DNA of 64,000 bases, taken from positions 3,100,001-3,164,000 of the forward strand of contig CP018783.1 of the NCBI GenBank assembly GCA_002025645.1, given 5' to 3'. Each line of letters begins with the position of its first letter. Within the stretch, counting starts at the first letter, position 1. The translations under genes and the position numbers were made by a program. Under the pieces are notes generated by a model. The model had not been told where the DNA came from and made no database searches. It was given only the letters and a program-made list of their open reading frames with translations. Below are positions 35,072-44,029 of the stretch, piece by piece. The stretch is from Curtobacterium pusillum. Lineage in GTDB: Bacteria; Actinomycetota; Actinomycetes; Actinomycetales; Microbacteriaceae.

Positions 35072-35859
35072 GAGCGGACCCCCTCGGTTGCGGCCGATCC
35101 GACGGGACCTGCCGATTCGACCGCACCGGCAGGCTCGACCGGACCGGCCGCCTGGCGGACCGGAGCCGGTGCGCCCATGGTGCGTCGTGCCTCCAGGCGG
35201 TACTCGCGCAGGAGACGCGACATGTCCTTGACGGCGTTGACCGTGCCGCGGAGCGTGCCGGTGACCTTGCTGTCACCGATGCGCTGTGCGTACCCGATGT
35301 CGGACTCGTCGACGCGCCATCCAGCCGCGTGTGCGGCGAGGACCATCTCGAGCGGGTAGCCGCTGCGGCGGTCCCGCAGGTCGAGGGCGACGAGGTCCTC
35401 GCGGCGCATGACGCGCATCGGACCGAGGTCGCGGAGGCGGTAGCCGGTCGCACGGTGCATGAGCACGGCGAGGACGCGGTTCGCGAAGCGTGCGTGCGGC
35501 GCCCAGGCGCCGGGCGTCGTCGGGACGCGTCGCCCGAGGGCGAGGTCGGTGTGCCCGGTCGCGACGCGCGCGACGAGCGGGACGAGTTCGGCGGGGTCCA
35601 TCGAGGCGTCCGCGTCGCAGAACGCGACGTACTCCGCGGTCGCGGCGGCGACGCCGGCGGCGCAGGCCGAGCCGAAGCCCTTGATCGGCTCGGTGACGAC
35701 CGTCGCGCCGTGGGCGCGGGCGACGTCGGCCGAGCCGTCGGTCGATCCGTTGTCGACGACGATCGCGCGGTAGCCGCGGGGGAGTCGGCCCAGCACCTCG
35801 GGGAGGGCGTCCGCCTCGTCGAGACAGGGCAGGATCACGTCGACGTTCATGGCAGTCAT
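35068..35859 (-). CDS. Glycosyltransferase family 2
   Basis: 263 residues. VILPCLDEADALPEVL, VDNGSTDGSADVA and FCDADASMDPAEL give the GT-A fold with the DxD metal site. RDLGPMRVMRREDLVAL and SGYPLEMVLAA resemble the polyprenyl-phosphate sugar transferase-like subgroup. No C-terminal TM helices; instead a low-complexity Pro/Val/Ala tail. The start is uncertain: ATG at 35859 or 35850 fits the domain, while a frame back to 36018 would add an unrelated head. First of three coupled genes toward 33708. Confidence 0.8.
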   Translation of the reverse strand: MTAMNVDVILPCLDEADALPEVLGRLPRGYRAIVVDNGSTDGSADVARAHGATVVTEPIKGFGSACAAGVAAATAEYVAFCDADASMDPAELVPLVARVATGHTDLALGRRVPTTPGAWAPHARFANRVLAVLMHRATGYRLRDLGPMRVMRREDLVALDLRDRRSGYPLEMVLAAHAAGWRVDESDIGYAQRIGDSKVTGTLRGTVNAVKDMSRLLREYRLEARRTMGAPAPVRQAAGPVEPAGAVESAGPVGSAATEGVRS

Positions 35860-36081
35860 TCGGCGCCGGGCGCCGGATCGACTGGTCGCGGCGCGCTCCG
35901 CGTGTGTCGCCGCTTCGGTGCGGTCGGTCTCGTCGGCCGGCTGTCGATCCATGCCTACGACACAACACGGAACAGTGCGGTGGGGTACAGGTTCAGCGTC
36001 CCCCGCTGGACGTTCCACGCACTCCCGCGGTGCCGCGACCCGCGAACGGGGGACAAGTGCGTCGGTCAGTGCGGGGACGGA

Positions 36082-36146
36082 ACGCGACCGCCTGGAGGCG
36101 CGGTGCCGGTCTGCGGGACCGGCACCGCGCCTCCAGGCGGTCGCGT
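36082..36146. terminator. Perfect 30-bp hairpin, GGAGGCGCG family
   Basis: Arms 36082-36111 and 36117-36146 pair without mismatch over 30 bases around a five-base loop. It contains the family core CTGGAGGCGCGG. Lies between the epimerase stop (36175) and the GT2 start, so it ends the epimerase transcript or separates two units of the cluster. Confidence 0.75.
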
Positions 36147-36174
36147 CCAGGGCGGTGGGCCGACCCGAAGGGCC

Positions 36175-37245
36175 CTACTGCACGGCGGCGCGCAGCGGCG
36201 CGGTCGCGAACTCGCGCATACCGCGTTCGAAGTCGACCTCGGCCCGCCAGCCGAGCTCTGACGCGATCCGGTCCGACGACGCCGTGACGTGCCGGACGTC
36301 GCCGAGCCGGTACTCGCCCGTCACGACCGGCTGCGGGCCATCAGGTCCGGCGATCGCGGCGGCCATCTCGCCGATCGTGTGCACGACGCCTGAACCCACG
36401 TTGTAGGCGCGGAACGTCTCGGACGGCAGCTCGGCGGTCGCGGCGATGGAGGCGGCGTTCGCTCCGGCGACGTCCTCGACGTGCACGAAGTCGCGACGCT
36501 GGCGGCCGTCCTCGAACACGCGCGGGGCCTCGCCGCGGGCCAGTGCCGAGCGGAACAGGGAGGCGACACCGGCGTAGGGGGTGTTCGCCGGCATGCCCGG
36601 TCCGTAGACGTTGTGGTAGCGGAGGGCGATCGCGCGACCGCCGGTGGCACGGGCCCACGACGACGCGAGGTGTTCCTGTGCGACTTTCGTCTGCGCGTAC
36701 ACGTTGCGCGGGTCGAGCGCCGCGGACTCGTCGATGAGACCCGGCAGGAGCGGCTGGCCGTCGTCGCCGATCGGGTCGAAGCGTCCGGCGTCGAGGTCCT
36801 TGCGGCGACGTGCCGGCGGTCGGACGGGGGTGCCCGCCGCCGTCGTGTACGCACCCTCCCCGTAGACGACCATCGAGCTCGCGACCACCAGGCGACCGAT
36901 GCCGTGGCGGTCCATGCCGGCGAGCACGTGCGCGGTGCCGGCGTCGTTCGAGGACACGTAGTCCGGGGCGTCCTGGAAGTCGACGCCGAGTCCGACCTTG
37001 GCGGCCTGGTGGCAGACGACGTCGACCCCGTCGAGGGCGGCGTCGAGGGCGACCCGGTCGCGGACGTCGCCGTGCACGAACTCGATGCCCTGCTGCTGGT
37101 GCGCGGTGACGATCTCGGCGGGGTCGCCGTGCACGTCGTCGCGGAGGGAGTCGAGCACCCGGACGTCGTACCCGTCGGCACGGGCGCGACGGACGATCGC
37201 GGAGCCGATGAACCCGGCGCCGCCGGTGACGAGCAGGCGGGTCAC
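36175..37245 (-). CDS. NAD-dependent epimerase/dehydratase
   Basis: 356-residue extended SDR acting on a nucleotide sugar. TGGAGFIGSAIV is the NAD motif, VRVLDSL ends strand two with Asp, and YAQTK in NVYAQTKVAQEHL is the catalytic Tyr/Lys. The GPGMPANTP loop is substrate-binding. It starts with GTG overlapping the stop of the MTA phosphorylase gene (GTGA). A RRRKD insert occurs near residue 145. Presumably makes the sugar donor used by the downstream glycosyltransferase. Confidence 0.88.
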   Translation of the reverse strand: MTRLLVTGGAGFIGSAIVRRARADGYDVRVLDSLRDDVHGDPAEIVTAHQQQGIEFVHGDVRDRVALDAALDGVDVVCHQAAKVGLGVDFQDAPDYVSSNDAGTAHVLAGMDRHGIGRLVVASSMVVYGEGAYTTAAGTPVRPPARRRKDLDAGRFDPIGDDGQPLLPGLIDESAALDPRNVYAQTKVAQEHLASSWARATGGRAIALRYHNVYGPGMPANTPYAGVASLFRSALARGEAPRVFEDGRQRRDFVHVEDVAGANAASIAATAELPSETFRAYNVGSGVVHTIGEMAAAIAGPDGPQPVVTGEYRLGDVRHVTASSDRIASELGWRAEVDFERGMREFATAPLRAAVQ

Positions 37246-38114
37246 GCGGTGGCTCCCGTGGCGGCGAGCGCGCTCGCGCTGGCCTCGGCCGGCACGAGCT
37301 CGCGCGGGCTGTAGTCGTCCGGGATCGCGCCGACGATCGAACCGATGGCGCGGACGATGACCTCATTCGCGCGGGCCAGGCGTTCCATCACGAGGGCGTG
37401 TGTGACCGGGGCTTCTGTGCCGCCGTTCGTCGCTTCGTCCTCCGCCAGGCCGGCATCCGCGTCGGTCACGAACGACAGGTTCACGGTGCCGATGCCGAGC
37501 TCCGCGGCGAGTGGGACCTCGGGCGTCATGGTCATGTTGATCGTGTGACCGCCGGCCTCACGCATCCACACGGACTCCGCACGGGTCGAGAACCGCGGCC
37601 CCTGGATCACGACGCAGGTCCCCGTCGGCCGGAACGGCACGTCGAGCTGCGCGAGCGCGTCGACCGCGACACCGCGGAGCACCGGGTCGAACGGGTCGGC
37701 GAACGACAGGTGCTGGACGGCGTCCTCGAAGAAGGTGTCCGCACGGCCCCACGTCCGGTCGATGAGCTGGTCGGTCACCACGAAGGTCCCCGGCGCGTAG
37801 TCGGGGTGCAGGCCACCGACGGCACTCGACGACACCACCGCCCGGACGCCGAGCGACCGCAGGGCCCACAGGTTCGCGCGGTGGTTGATGCGGTGCGGGG
37901 CGACGGAGTGCGCACGGCCGTGGCGGGTGAGGAACGCGACGCGCTTGCCCGCCATCGTGCCGATGCTGATGGGACTCGACGTGGGTCCGAAGGGGGTGTC
38001 GATGTCGATCTCGTCCGCGGTGCCGGCTTCGAACAGCTCGTAGAGGCCCGAGCCCCCGATCACCCCGATGCGTGTCTCGTCCACAGCTCCGGTCGTGGTC
38101 ACGTCGTTCTCCAC
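37242..38114 (-). CDS. mtnP: S-methyl-5'-thioadenosine phosphorylase
   Basis: 290 residues. Cleaves methylthioadenosine to adenine and methylthioribose 1-phosphate, recycling a polyamine/SAM by-product. GVIGGSGLYEL holds the phosphate-binding loop, RHGRAHSVAPHRINHRAN is the family segment, GPRFSTRAES the ribose/phosphate site, and MTMTPEVPLAAELGI the base-binding part. The sequence fits MtnP rather than purine nucleoside phosphorylase. GTG start at 38114 with GGACCT near it. Operon with the epimerase follows. The divergent moeA starts 106 bases away. Confidence 0.9.
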   Translation of the reverse strand: MENDVTTTGAVDETRIGVIGGSGLYELFEAGTADEIDIDTPFGPTSSPISIGTMAGKRVAFLTRHGRAHSVAPHRINHRANLWALRSLGVRAVVSSSAVGGLHPDYAPGTFVVTDQLIDRTWGRADTFFEDAVQHLSFADPFDPVLRGVAVDALAQLDVPFRPTGTCVVIQGPRFSTRAESVWMREAGGHTINMTMTPEVPLAAELGIGTVNLSFVTDADAGLAEDEATNGGTEAPVTHALVMERLARANEVIVRAIGSIVGAIPDDYSPRELVPAEASASALAATGATA

Positions 38115-38219
38115 AGGTCCTCCGAATGATCCTCGGCGCGTTCTGCGCGCTCGTTACGCTACTGAAGCCGCCCCCGGACGAACCGGGAGCGGGCACTTCT
38201 CACCTGTTCGGAGGCACAC

Positions 38220-39449
38220 GTGCGAACGATCGGTCAGCACCGCGACGAGATCGCGGCCCTCGTCGCACCGGTCCTGTCCGGCAGACGGCGTTCCGACCTG
38301 GAGGAACGGGTCGTCGACGACCTGGCGACCGGGGCCGGTGCCGGACGGGGTCGCCGCGTGCTCGGACGGGCCATCGTCGCACCGGTTCCCCTCCCGCCGT
38401 TCGACAACAGTCAGATGGACGGCTTCGCCGTCCGTGCCGCAGAGGCCGGGCGCACGCTCCGTGTGGTCGCCCCGATCCCGGCGGGGGCGATGCCGCCGCC
38501 GTTGGAACCGGGGACAGCGGCCCCGATCATGACCGGGGCGCGCATCCCGCTCGGCGCCGACGCGGTGTTCCCGGTCGAGGCCACCGCGGTCGGCGCGTTC
38601 CCCGCGGCGTTGGCGCTCGACCAGGTCACGGTGCCGGACGACCTCGTGGCGGGGACCTTCGTCCGGGTGACCGGCACCGACCTGCCGAGCGGGGGCGAAC
38701 TCGCTCCGGCCGGCGCTGCCGTGACTCCCGCGTTGCTCGGCACGCTCGCCGCCGCCGGGGTCACGTCGGTCGACCTCGTCCGGCAGCTCCGCGTCCTGGT
38801 CGTGTCCACCGGGTCCGAACTCCAGGGTGCCGGTGACGCCACGATCGGCGACGCGAACGGCATCGCGCTGCGGGCGGCGCTCGCCGAGGTCGGGGCGGTC
38901 TCACGGTCCGTCCGGGTGCCGGACGACGACACGACGTTCGTCGCCGCGCTCGACGCGGCCGTGGGGGACTGGGCCGACCTCGTGCTCACCACGGGTGGCA
39001 TCAGTGCCGGGGCGTACGAGGTCGTGCGTCAGGCCCTCGAGCCGCGCGGGCTCGCGGTGACACCGGTCGCGATGCAGCCCGGCGGTCCGCAGGCGTTCGG
39101 CACGGTCGAACTCGGCGGGCGTCCGGTCCCGGTGGTGTCCTTCCCCGGCAACCCGGTGTCGGCGCTCGTGTCCTTCGAGGTGTTCCTCCGCCCGCTGCTG
39201 GCTGCCGACGCCGGGCTGCCCGACGACCGTGTCGCCGAGGTCCTGCCCGCAGCCGATGCCGCGACCTCGCCGGAGGGCAAGCACCAGGTCCGCCGCGGCC
39301 GGGTCGAGGACGGCCGCGTGCACTTCGTCGGCGGCCCCAGCTCGCACCTGCTCGCGCACTACGCCACCGCCACGCACCTCGTCCACGTCCCGATCGGCAC
39401 CGCCACGGTGGAGCCCGGTGACCCGCTGACCGTCTGGAGCCTCCGTTGA
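38220..39449 (+). CDS. moeA: Molybdopterin molybdotransferase MoeA
   Basis: 409 residues. Inserts molybdate into adenylated molybdopterin. The motifs PPFDNSQMDGFAVRA, APIMTGARIPLGADAVFPVE, STGSEL, TTGGISAGAYEVV and SFPGNPVSALVSFE are all standard MoeA landmarks in order. GTG at 38220 follows GGAGG. First gene of a four-gene cofactor operon, overlapping moaC by four bases. No molybdenum-cofactor riboswitch is evident in the 105-bp gap upstream. Confidence 0.95.
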   Translation: MRTIGQHRDEIAALVAPVLSGRRRSDLEERVVDDLATGAGAGRGRRVLGRAIVAPVPLPPFDNSQMDGFAVRAAEAGRTLRVVAPIPAGAMPPPLEPGTAAPIMTGARIPLGADAVFPVEATAVGAFPAALALDQVTVPDDLVAGTFVRVTGTDLPSGGELAPAGAAVTPALLGTLAAAGVTSVDLVRQLRVLVVSTGSELQGAGDATIGDANGIALRAALAEVGAVSRSVRVPDDDTTFVAALDAAVGDWADLVLTTGGISAGAYEVVRQALEPRGLAVTPVAMQPGGPQAFGTVELGGRPVPVVSFPGNPVSALVSFEVFLRPLLAADAGLPDDRVAEVLPAADAATSPEGKHQVRRGRVEDGRVHFVGGPSSHLLAHYATATHLVHVPIGTATVEPGDPLTVWSLR

Positions 39450-39937
39450 CCGAACCAGCACCCGCCGCTGACGACCTGTCGCACGTCCGCGCCGACGGCA
39501 GCGCGCACATGGTCGACGTCTCCGAGAAGGACGTCACCGCCCGGTCGGCGACCGCGACGGCGACCCTCGTCACCAGGCAGGACGTCGTCGCCCGCATCCT
39601 CGACGGGACGCTGCCGAAGGGCGAGGTCATCGGCACCGCCCGCATCGCGGCGATCATGGCGGTGAAGAAGACCTCCGACCTCATCCCGCTCTGCCACCCG
39701 CTGCCGATCGCGGGGGTGGAGGTCGACATCACCGGGAACGGCGACCGGGTGCTCGTCGAGGTGTCCGTGCGGACGACCTCACGCACGGGCGTCGAGATGG
39801 AGGCCCTGACAGGGGCGAGCGTCGCGGCGCTGACCGTGTACGACATGGTGAAGGCCGTCGACCGGGCGGCCACGATCACGGACGTCCGGGTGCTCGAGAA
39901 GCACGGTGGCCGTTCCGGGGACTGGAGCAACCGATGA
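39446..39937 (+). CDS. moaC: Cyclic pyranopterin monophosphate synthase MoaC
   Basis: 163 residues. Converts 3',8-cH2GTP to cyclic pyranopterin monophosphate. MVDVSEKDVTARSATA, IPLCHPLPIAGVEVD and GVEMEALTGASVAALTVYDM are the family signature motifs, with the catalytic Lys region MVKAVDRA. TTG start at 39446 overlaps moeA. No moaA partner is inside the window. Confidence 0.95.
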   Translation: MTEPAPAADDLSHVRADGSAHMVDVSEKDVTARSATATATLVTRQDVVARILDGTLPKGEVIGTARIAAIMAVKKTSDLIPLCHPLPIAGVEVDITGNGDRVLVEVSVRTTSRTGVEMEALTGASVAALTVYDMVKAVDRAATITDVRVLEKHGGRSGDWSNR

Positions 39938-40446
39938 CCTCGCAGCCGACCAGGGGCCGAGCGGCCGTCGTCGTCGCTTCCACCCAGGCCGCCGCCGATC
40001 CCGCGCTCGACCGCACCGGGCCGGTCATCGCGGGCTGGCTCCGGGAACACGACTTCACCGTGGCGGAGCCGATCATCGTGCCGGACGGTGGTCCGATCGC
40101 CGACACCGTCGCGGCCGAACTCCTCGCCGACGCCCGCGTGGTGATCACCACGGGCGGCACCGGGGTCACCCCGACCGACCGCACGCCCGAGGCCGTCGCA
40201 CCGCTCATCGACCTCGAGCTCCCGGGCATCACCGAGGAGATCCGTCGTCGCGGGCTCGCCGGCGCCGGGCCGACCGCCCTCCTCAGCCGCGGTGTCGCCG
40301 GGATCGCGACCGGCGGCGCGCTGGTCGTCACGCTGCCCGGGTCGCGCGGTGGCGTCGCGGACGGGCTCGCCGTCCTCGACGGGCTGCTCGACCACGTGCT
40401 GGCGCAGGTGTCGGGCGAGGGGCACGCCCCGCGGAGCGCCTCGTGA
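39934..40446 (+). CDS. mog: MogA/MoaB family molybdopterin adenylyltransferase
   Basis: 170 residues. Adenylates molybdopterin ahead of MoeA. TTGGTGVTPTDRTPEAV is the TGGTG nucleotide loop and VTLPGSRGGVADGL the acidic/Gly loop near the end. The N-terminal part has AAVVVASTQAAAD in place of the more usual VLTVSDS, so it is somewhat diverged. Couples to moaC (ATGA) and moaE (GTGA). Confidence 0.9.
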   Translation: MTSQPTRGRAAVVVASTQAAADPALDRTGPVIAGWLREHDFTVAEPIIVPDGGPIADTVAAELLADARVVITTGGTGVTPTDRTPEAVAPLIDLELPGITEEIRRRGLAGAGPTALLSRGVAGIATGGALVVTLPGSRGGVADGLAVLDGLLDHVLAQVSGEGHAPRSAS

Positions 40447-40874
40447 GTGCGGCTCCCCGAGTGGTCCTGGCCGACGTGGTCGACCGCGACATCACCGTCG
40501 ACGAGGTCTCGGCGGTCGTCGCCACCGACCAGGACGGCGCCGTCGTCACCTTCGCCGGGGTCGTCCGTGACCACGACGGCGGCAAGGGTGTGACCGCGCT
40601 CGAGTACGAACGGCACCCGAGCGCCGGCGCCGTCATCGCCGAGGTGGCCCGGACAATCGCCGACGCCAACCCCGAGGTCCGCATCGCGGTGCTGCACCGG
40701 GTGGGGGCGCTCGTCGTCGGGGACGTGGCGCTCGCCGCAGCGGTGTCGTCCCCGCACCGGGCCGAGGCCTTCGCCGCGTGCGGGGCCCTCGTCGACCTCG
40801 TGAAGGAGCGGGTGCCGATCTGGAAGCACCAGCAGTTCACCGACGGTTCCGACGAGTGGGTCGCAGCCCTCTGA
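40443..40874 (+). CDS. moaE: Molybdopterin synthase large subunit MoaE
   Basis: 143 residues. Holds the precursor while MoaD donates sulfur. GAVVTFAGVVRDHDGGKGVTALEY, HRVGALVVGDVALAAAVSSPHR and LVDLVKERVPIWKHQQFTDG include the conserved Arg, the HRxG and the KxxxxIWK landmarks. GTG at 40443 overlaps mog. The moaD partner is not in the window. Confidence 0.95.
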   Translation: MSAAPRVVLADVVDRDITVDEVSAVVATDQDGAVVTFAGVVRDHDGGKGVTALEYERHPSAGAVIAEVARTIADANPEVRIAVLHRVGALVVGDVALAAAVSSPHRAEAFAACGALVDLVKERVPIWKHQQFTDGSDEWVAAL

Positions 40875-40908
40875 CGGATCCTCACGCCGTGTGGTTGGGT
40901 CGGAGGCG

Positions 40909-41484
40909 ATGACCGACACCGCAGCAGCCGCCGAGTGGCGCTGGACGCAGGCCGCCGAGCAGGCGCGGCTCGTCCTCGCGACGGCTCCGCCACGGTGGGT
41001 CTCCCTGCCACGCCTCGCGGGCGTGCTCGTCGTGACACTCGTGCTGCTGGTCGGGATCGCTCTCGCGTTCGGGCCCGACTCGACGGTCCGCTGGGCGGTG
41101 GCGATCGGCGGGAGCGTCGCAGGCCTCGGCGTGGTCGTCGTCGAGACCATCCGCACGGTCCGTGCACGCTCGCGGCACCCAGAGTGGGAGCCGGTCACGA
41201 AGTTGCTCTCCGGTCGTGAACGGTACGCCGTCGAACGAGTGATCCGCGGGCGGGCCGTCGCGCCGGACGACCGTCTCGACATCGTCCGCGCGACCGCACG
41301 GCAGACCGCTGCTGGTAGGGCGGTCGTCGCGGTCGGCGGCCAACTCGTCCTCTTCACGAGCATCGCCGTCTCCGGAGTCGGCTTCTGGATGATCTACGTC
41401 GCGGTTGCGATCGCGTGGCTCGTCGCCGTGGTGTTCGCGTTCCGGAGTGTGATCGTCGCTCGGCGGTACGTCGCCGCCCTCTGA
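40909..41484 (+). CDS. Hypothetical membrane protein, four TM
   Basis: 191 residues. Hydrophobic pairs at about 40-85 and 145-185 (LAGVLVVTLVLLVGIAL, AVAIGGSVAGLGVVVVETI, GFWMIYVAVAIAWLVAVVFAF), separated by an amphipathic stretch. ATG at 40909 has GGAGG only two bases ahead, which is too close; GTG at 40891 is an alternative. It follows moaE by 34 bases but has no visible role in cofactor synthesis. Unrecognised. Confidence 0.65.
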   Translation: MTDTAAAAEWRWTQAAEQARLVLATAPPRWVSLPRLAGVLVVTLVLLVGIALAFGPDSTVRWAVAIGGSVAGLGVVVVETIRTVRARSRHPEWEPVTKLLSGRERYAVERVIRGRAVAPDDRLDIVRATARQTAAGRAVVAVGGQLVLFTSIAVSGVGFWMIYVAVAIAWLVAVVFAFRSVIVARRYVAAL

Positions 41485-41581
41485 CCTGTACGACCGCGCA
41501 GCGGACCGTTGCCGGATCGCAACCACGGCACGCGTTCGGGGCGTAGCGCAGGTTCGTAGGCGATCCATAGACTCGCTGCTC

Positions 41582-41980
41582 ATGAGCGTGCTGCTGTACG
41601 GGGCGTCGATCGTCCTGCTGGTCTTCGCCCTGATCGACATCATCACGAAGAGCGACGACCAGGTCCGGGGCCTGCCGAAGTTCGCGTGGATCCTGATCTG
41701 CATCTTCCTGCCCGTCGTCGGCAGCATCGTGTGGTTCGCCGTCGGGCACGACTGGAGCCAGGGCGACCGGAACCACGGCCGCTACATCGAGCCCAGGCGT
41801 CACGAGGACCAGTACGCGAGTCTCGGTCACGCCCGCGCCGCCCACGGTGACAAGCGCGTGACCGGCACGGAGCAGGAGCTCGCCGAGCTCGAGCGTGAGA
41901 TCGAGTACTGGGAGGCCCAGGCGCGACTGCGCCGTGCCAAGGAGGCCGCCGGCGAAGGCGAGCCGACGCCGGGGAGCTGA
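41582..41980 (+). CDS. Small membrane protein with a PLDc_N domain
   Basis: 132 residues. Two TM helices with the signature DIITKSDDQVRGLPKFAWI and PVVGSIVWFAVG, as in the N-terminal region of cardiolipin synthases, here without the phospholipase D domain. A coiled-coil-like acidic tail follows (LAELEREIEYWEAQARLRRA). ATG at 41582 has TAGACT eight bases upstream, giving a probable leaderless mRNA. Such stand-alone proteins are common in actinobacteria; function unknown. Confidence 0.85.
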   Translation: MSVLLYGASIVLLVFALIDIITKSDDQVRGLPKFAWILICIFLPVVGSIVWFAVGHDWSQGDRNHGRYIEPRRHEDQYASLGHARAAHGDKRVTGTEQELAELEREIEYWEAQARLRRAKEAAGEGEPTPGS

Positions 41981-42020
41981 CCCGCGCCTCCAGGCCGGTG
42001 CGCGCCGTGACGGACGCAGC

Positions 42021-42120
42021 GTGCGAGGTTCCGCCCACCGTGCGACCCGCATCGCGTCCCACACGGCTCGAAACCTCGCACACTGCGGAACACCCGCACC
42101 ACGCACACCCGCACCACGCA
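42021..42120. repeat. Inverted repeat and tandem 15-mer between PLDc_N and ABC-F genes
   Basis: GTGCGAGGTT (42021-42030) is matched by its complement AACCTCGCAC (42072-42081). After it a 15-base unit CACCCGCACCACGCA occurs twice exactly at 42091-42105 and 42106-42120. The region is noncoding and leads into the ABC-F promoter. Confidence 0.6.
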
Positions 42121-42147
42121 CCCCCGCGCGCCGCCTACCCTTGACGG

Positions 42148-44013
42148 GTGGCTCATCTCCTCGGCGCCGAGAACCTGCATCTCGAGTTCCCCACCAAGGT
42201 CGTCTTCGACAGCGTCACCCTCGGCATCGACGAGGGTGACCGCATCGGCGTCGTCGGCCGGAACGGCGACGGCAAGTCGACCCTCCTCGCCCTGCTGTCC
42301 CAGCGTCTCGAACCGGACGGCGGACGCGTCACGCACCGCCGCGGTCTGACGGTGGGGTACCTCGACCAGCGCGACATCCTGCCCGCGGGCGAGACCGTCG
42401 GCACCGTCGTCGTCGGCGACCTGGCCGAGCACGAGTGGGCCGGTGACCCGAAGATCCGCGACATCATCGGCGGCCTCGTGTCCGACATCCCGTGGGACGT
42501 CTCGGTCGACGACCTGAGTGGTGGGCAGCGCCGCCGCGTGGCACTCGCCCGCCTGCTGGTGGGGGACTGGGACGTGCTGTTCCTCGACGAGCCCACGAAC
42601 CACCTCGACGTCGAGGGCATCCAGTGGCTCGCCGAGCACATCAACCGCCGGTGGTCGGCGAACCAGGGCGGCATGGTCGTCGTGACCCACGACCGGTGGT
42701 TCCTCGACGCCGTGTCGACCGACACGTGGGAGGTCCACGACGGCGTCGTCGACCCCTTCGAGGGCGGTTACGCGGCCTACATCCTGCAGCGCGTCGAGCG
42801 TGACCGGCAGGCCGCCGCGAGCGAGCAGCGCCGCCAGAACCTGGCCCGCAAGGAGCTCGCGTGGCTCCGCCGTGGCGCTCCGGCACGCACGAGCAAGCCG
42901 AAGTTCCGCATCGACGCGGCGAACGCCCTCATCGACGACGTGCCCCCGATCCGCGACACGGTCGCGCTGGCGAAGACGGCGACCGCGCGACTCGGCAAGG
43001 ACGTCGTCGACCTGCTCGACGTCAGTGTCTCGTTCGACGGCACGCAGATCCTCGACCGCATCGAGTGGCGGATCGCGCCGGGGGAGCGCACCGGCATCCT
43101 CGGCCCGAACGGTGCCGGCAAGTCGACGCTCCTCAACCTCGTGGCGGGCAAGCTCCAACCGACGTCCGGTCGGGTGAAGACCGGCAAGACCGTGCAGATC
43201 GCCGTGCTCGACCAGCAGCTCGCCGACCTCGCGCAGTTCGCCGACGACCGCGTCCGCGAGGTCGTCGCCCGCAAGAAGACGAGCTACGTCGCCGACGGCA
43301 AGGAGATGACGCCCTCCCAGCTGCTCGAGCGGCTCGGCTTCACCTCGGCGCAGCTCTCCACGCCGGTGAAGGACCTGAGCGGCGGTCAGAAGCGCCGCCT
43401 GCAGCTCATGCTCATCCTGCTCGACGAGCCGAACGTCCTGATCCTCGACGAGCCCACGAACGACCTCGACACCGACATGCTCGCCGCCATGGAGGACCTC
43501 CTCGACACCTGGCCCGGCACCCTGTTGGTCGTGTCGCACGACCGCTACCTGCTCGAGCGCGTCACCGACCAGCAGTACGCCGTGCTCGGCGGGCACCTCC
43601 GGCACCTGCCGGGCGGCGTCGACGAGTACATGCGGCTGCGGTCCTCCGGCACCGGTGGCGGGACCGCTTCGGCGGCTGCCGCCGCGTCAGCCGGGAGGCC
43701 CGACACGGCCAGCGGGACCGCCTCACCCGCTGCGGTGGCCGGGTCCAGTGCCGCCGGGTCCGGTTCCGGGTCTGCCGCGTCGTCGCTCTCCGGCGCCGAT
43801 CGTCGGACGGCGGAGAAGGAGATGTCGGCGCTCGACCGTCGCATCGCGAAGGTCGGGGACGAGCGGAAGAAGCTCCTCGACGCCTTCGCCACCCACGACC
43901 AGTCGGACTACGCCGGCCTCGGGGAGCTGCAGTCGCGCCTGGCCGACCTGGAGGCCGAGGTCGAGCAGCTCGAGGAGCGCTGGCTCGAGGTCGCGGAGTT
44001 GCTCGGGGTCTGA
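42148..44013 (+). CDS. ABC-F family ATPase (ribosome-associated, Uup/EttA type)
   Basis: 621 residues, two ABC domains, no membrane part. Walker A sites are GRNGDGKST (about residue 39) and GPNGAGKST (about 330), with signature motifs LSGGQRRRVALARL and LSGGQKRRLQLMLI and Walker B DEPTNHLDVE and DEPTNDLDTD. The linker is present. A C-terminal Ala/Ser/Gly-rich tract and a coiled coil (LEAEVEQLEERW) are as in Uup. ABC-F proteins act at the ribosome E site, some protecting from antibiotics. GTG at 42148 follows TACCCT by six bases, another likely leaderless start. Confidence 0.92.
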   Translation: MAHLLGAENLHLEFPTKVVFDSVTLGIDEGDRIGVVGRNGDGKSTLLALLSQRLEPDGGRVTHRRGLTVGYLDQRDILPAGETVGTVVVGDLAEHEWAGDPKIRDIIGGLVSDIPWDVSVDDLSGGQRRRVALARLLVGDWDVLFLDEPTNHLDVEGIQWLAEHINRRWSANQGGMVVVTHDRWFLDAVSTDTWEVHDGVVDPFEGGYAAYILQRVERDRQAAASEQRRQNLARKELAWLRRGAPARTSKPKFRIDAANALIDDVPPIRDTVALAKTATARLGKDVVDLLDVSVSFDGTQILDRIEWRIAPGERTGILGPNGAGKSTLLNLVAGKLQPTSGRVKTGKTVQIAVLDQQLADLAQFADDRVREVVARKKTSYVADGKEMTPSQLLERLGFTSAQLSTPVKDLSGGQKRRLQLMLILLDEPNVLILDEPTNDLDTDMLAAMEDLLDTWPGTLLVVSHDRYLLERVTDQQYAVLGGHLRHLPGGVDEYMRLRSSGTGGGTASAAAAASAGRPDTASGTASPAAVAGSSAAGSGSGSAASSLSGADRRTAEKEMSALDRRIAKVGDERKKLLDAFATHDQSDYAGLGELQSRLADLEAEVEQLEERWLEVAELLGV

Positions 44014-44029
44014 GACGGGGCGGCGCGCG

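Noticed and set aside
38115..38219. Molybdenum-cofactor riboswitch before moeA
   Set aside because: The gap is only 105 bp, and no matching pairing pattern is evident; part of it must hold two promoters.
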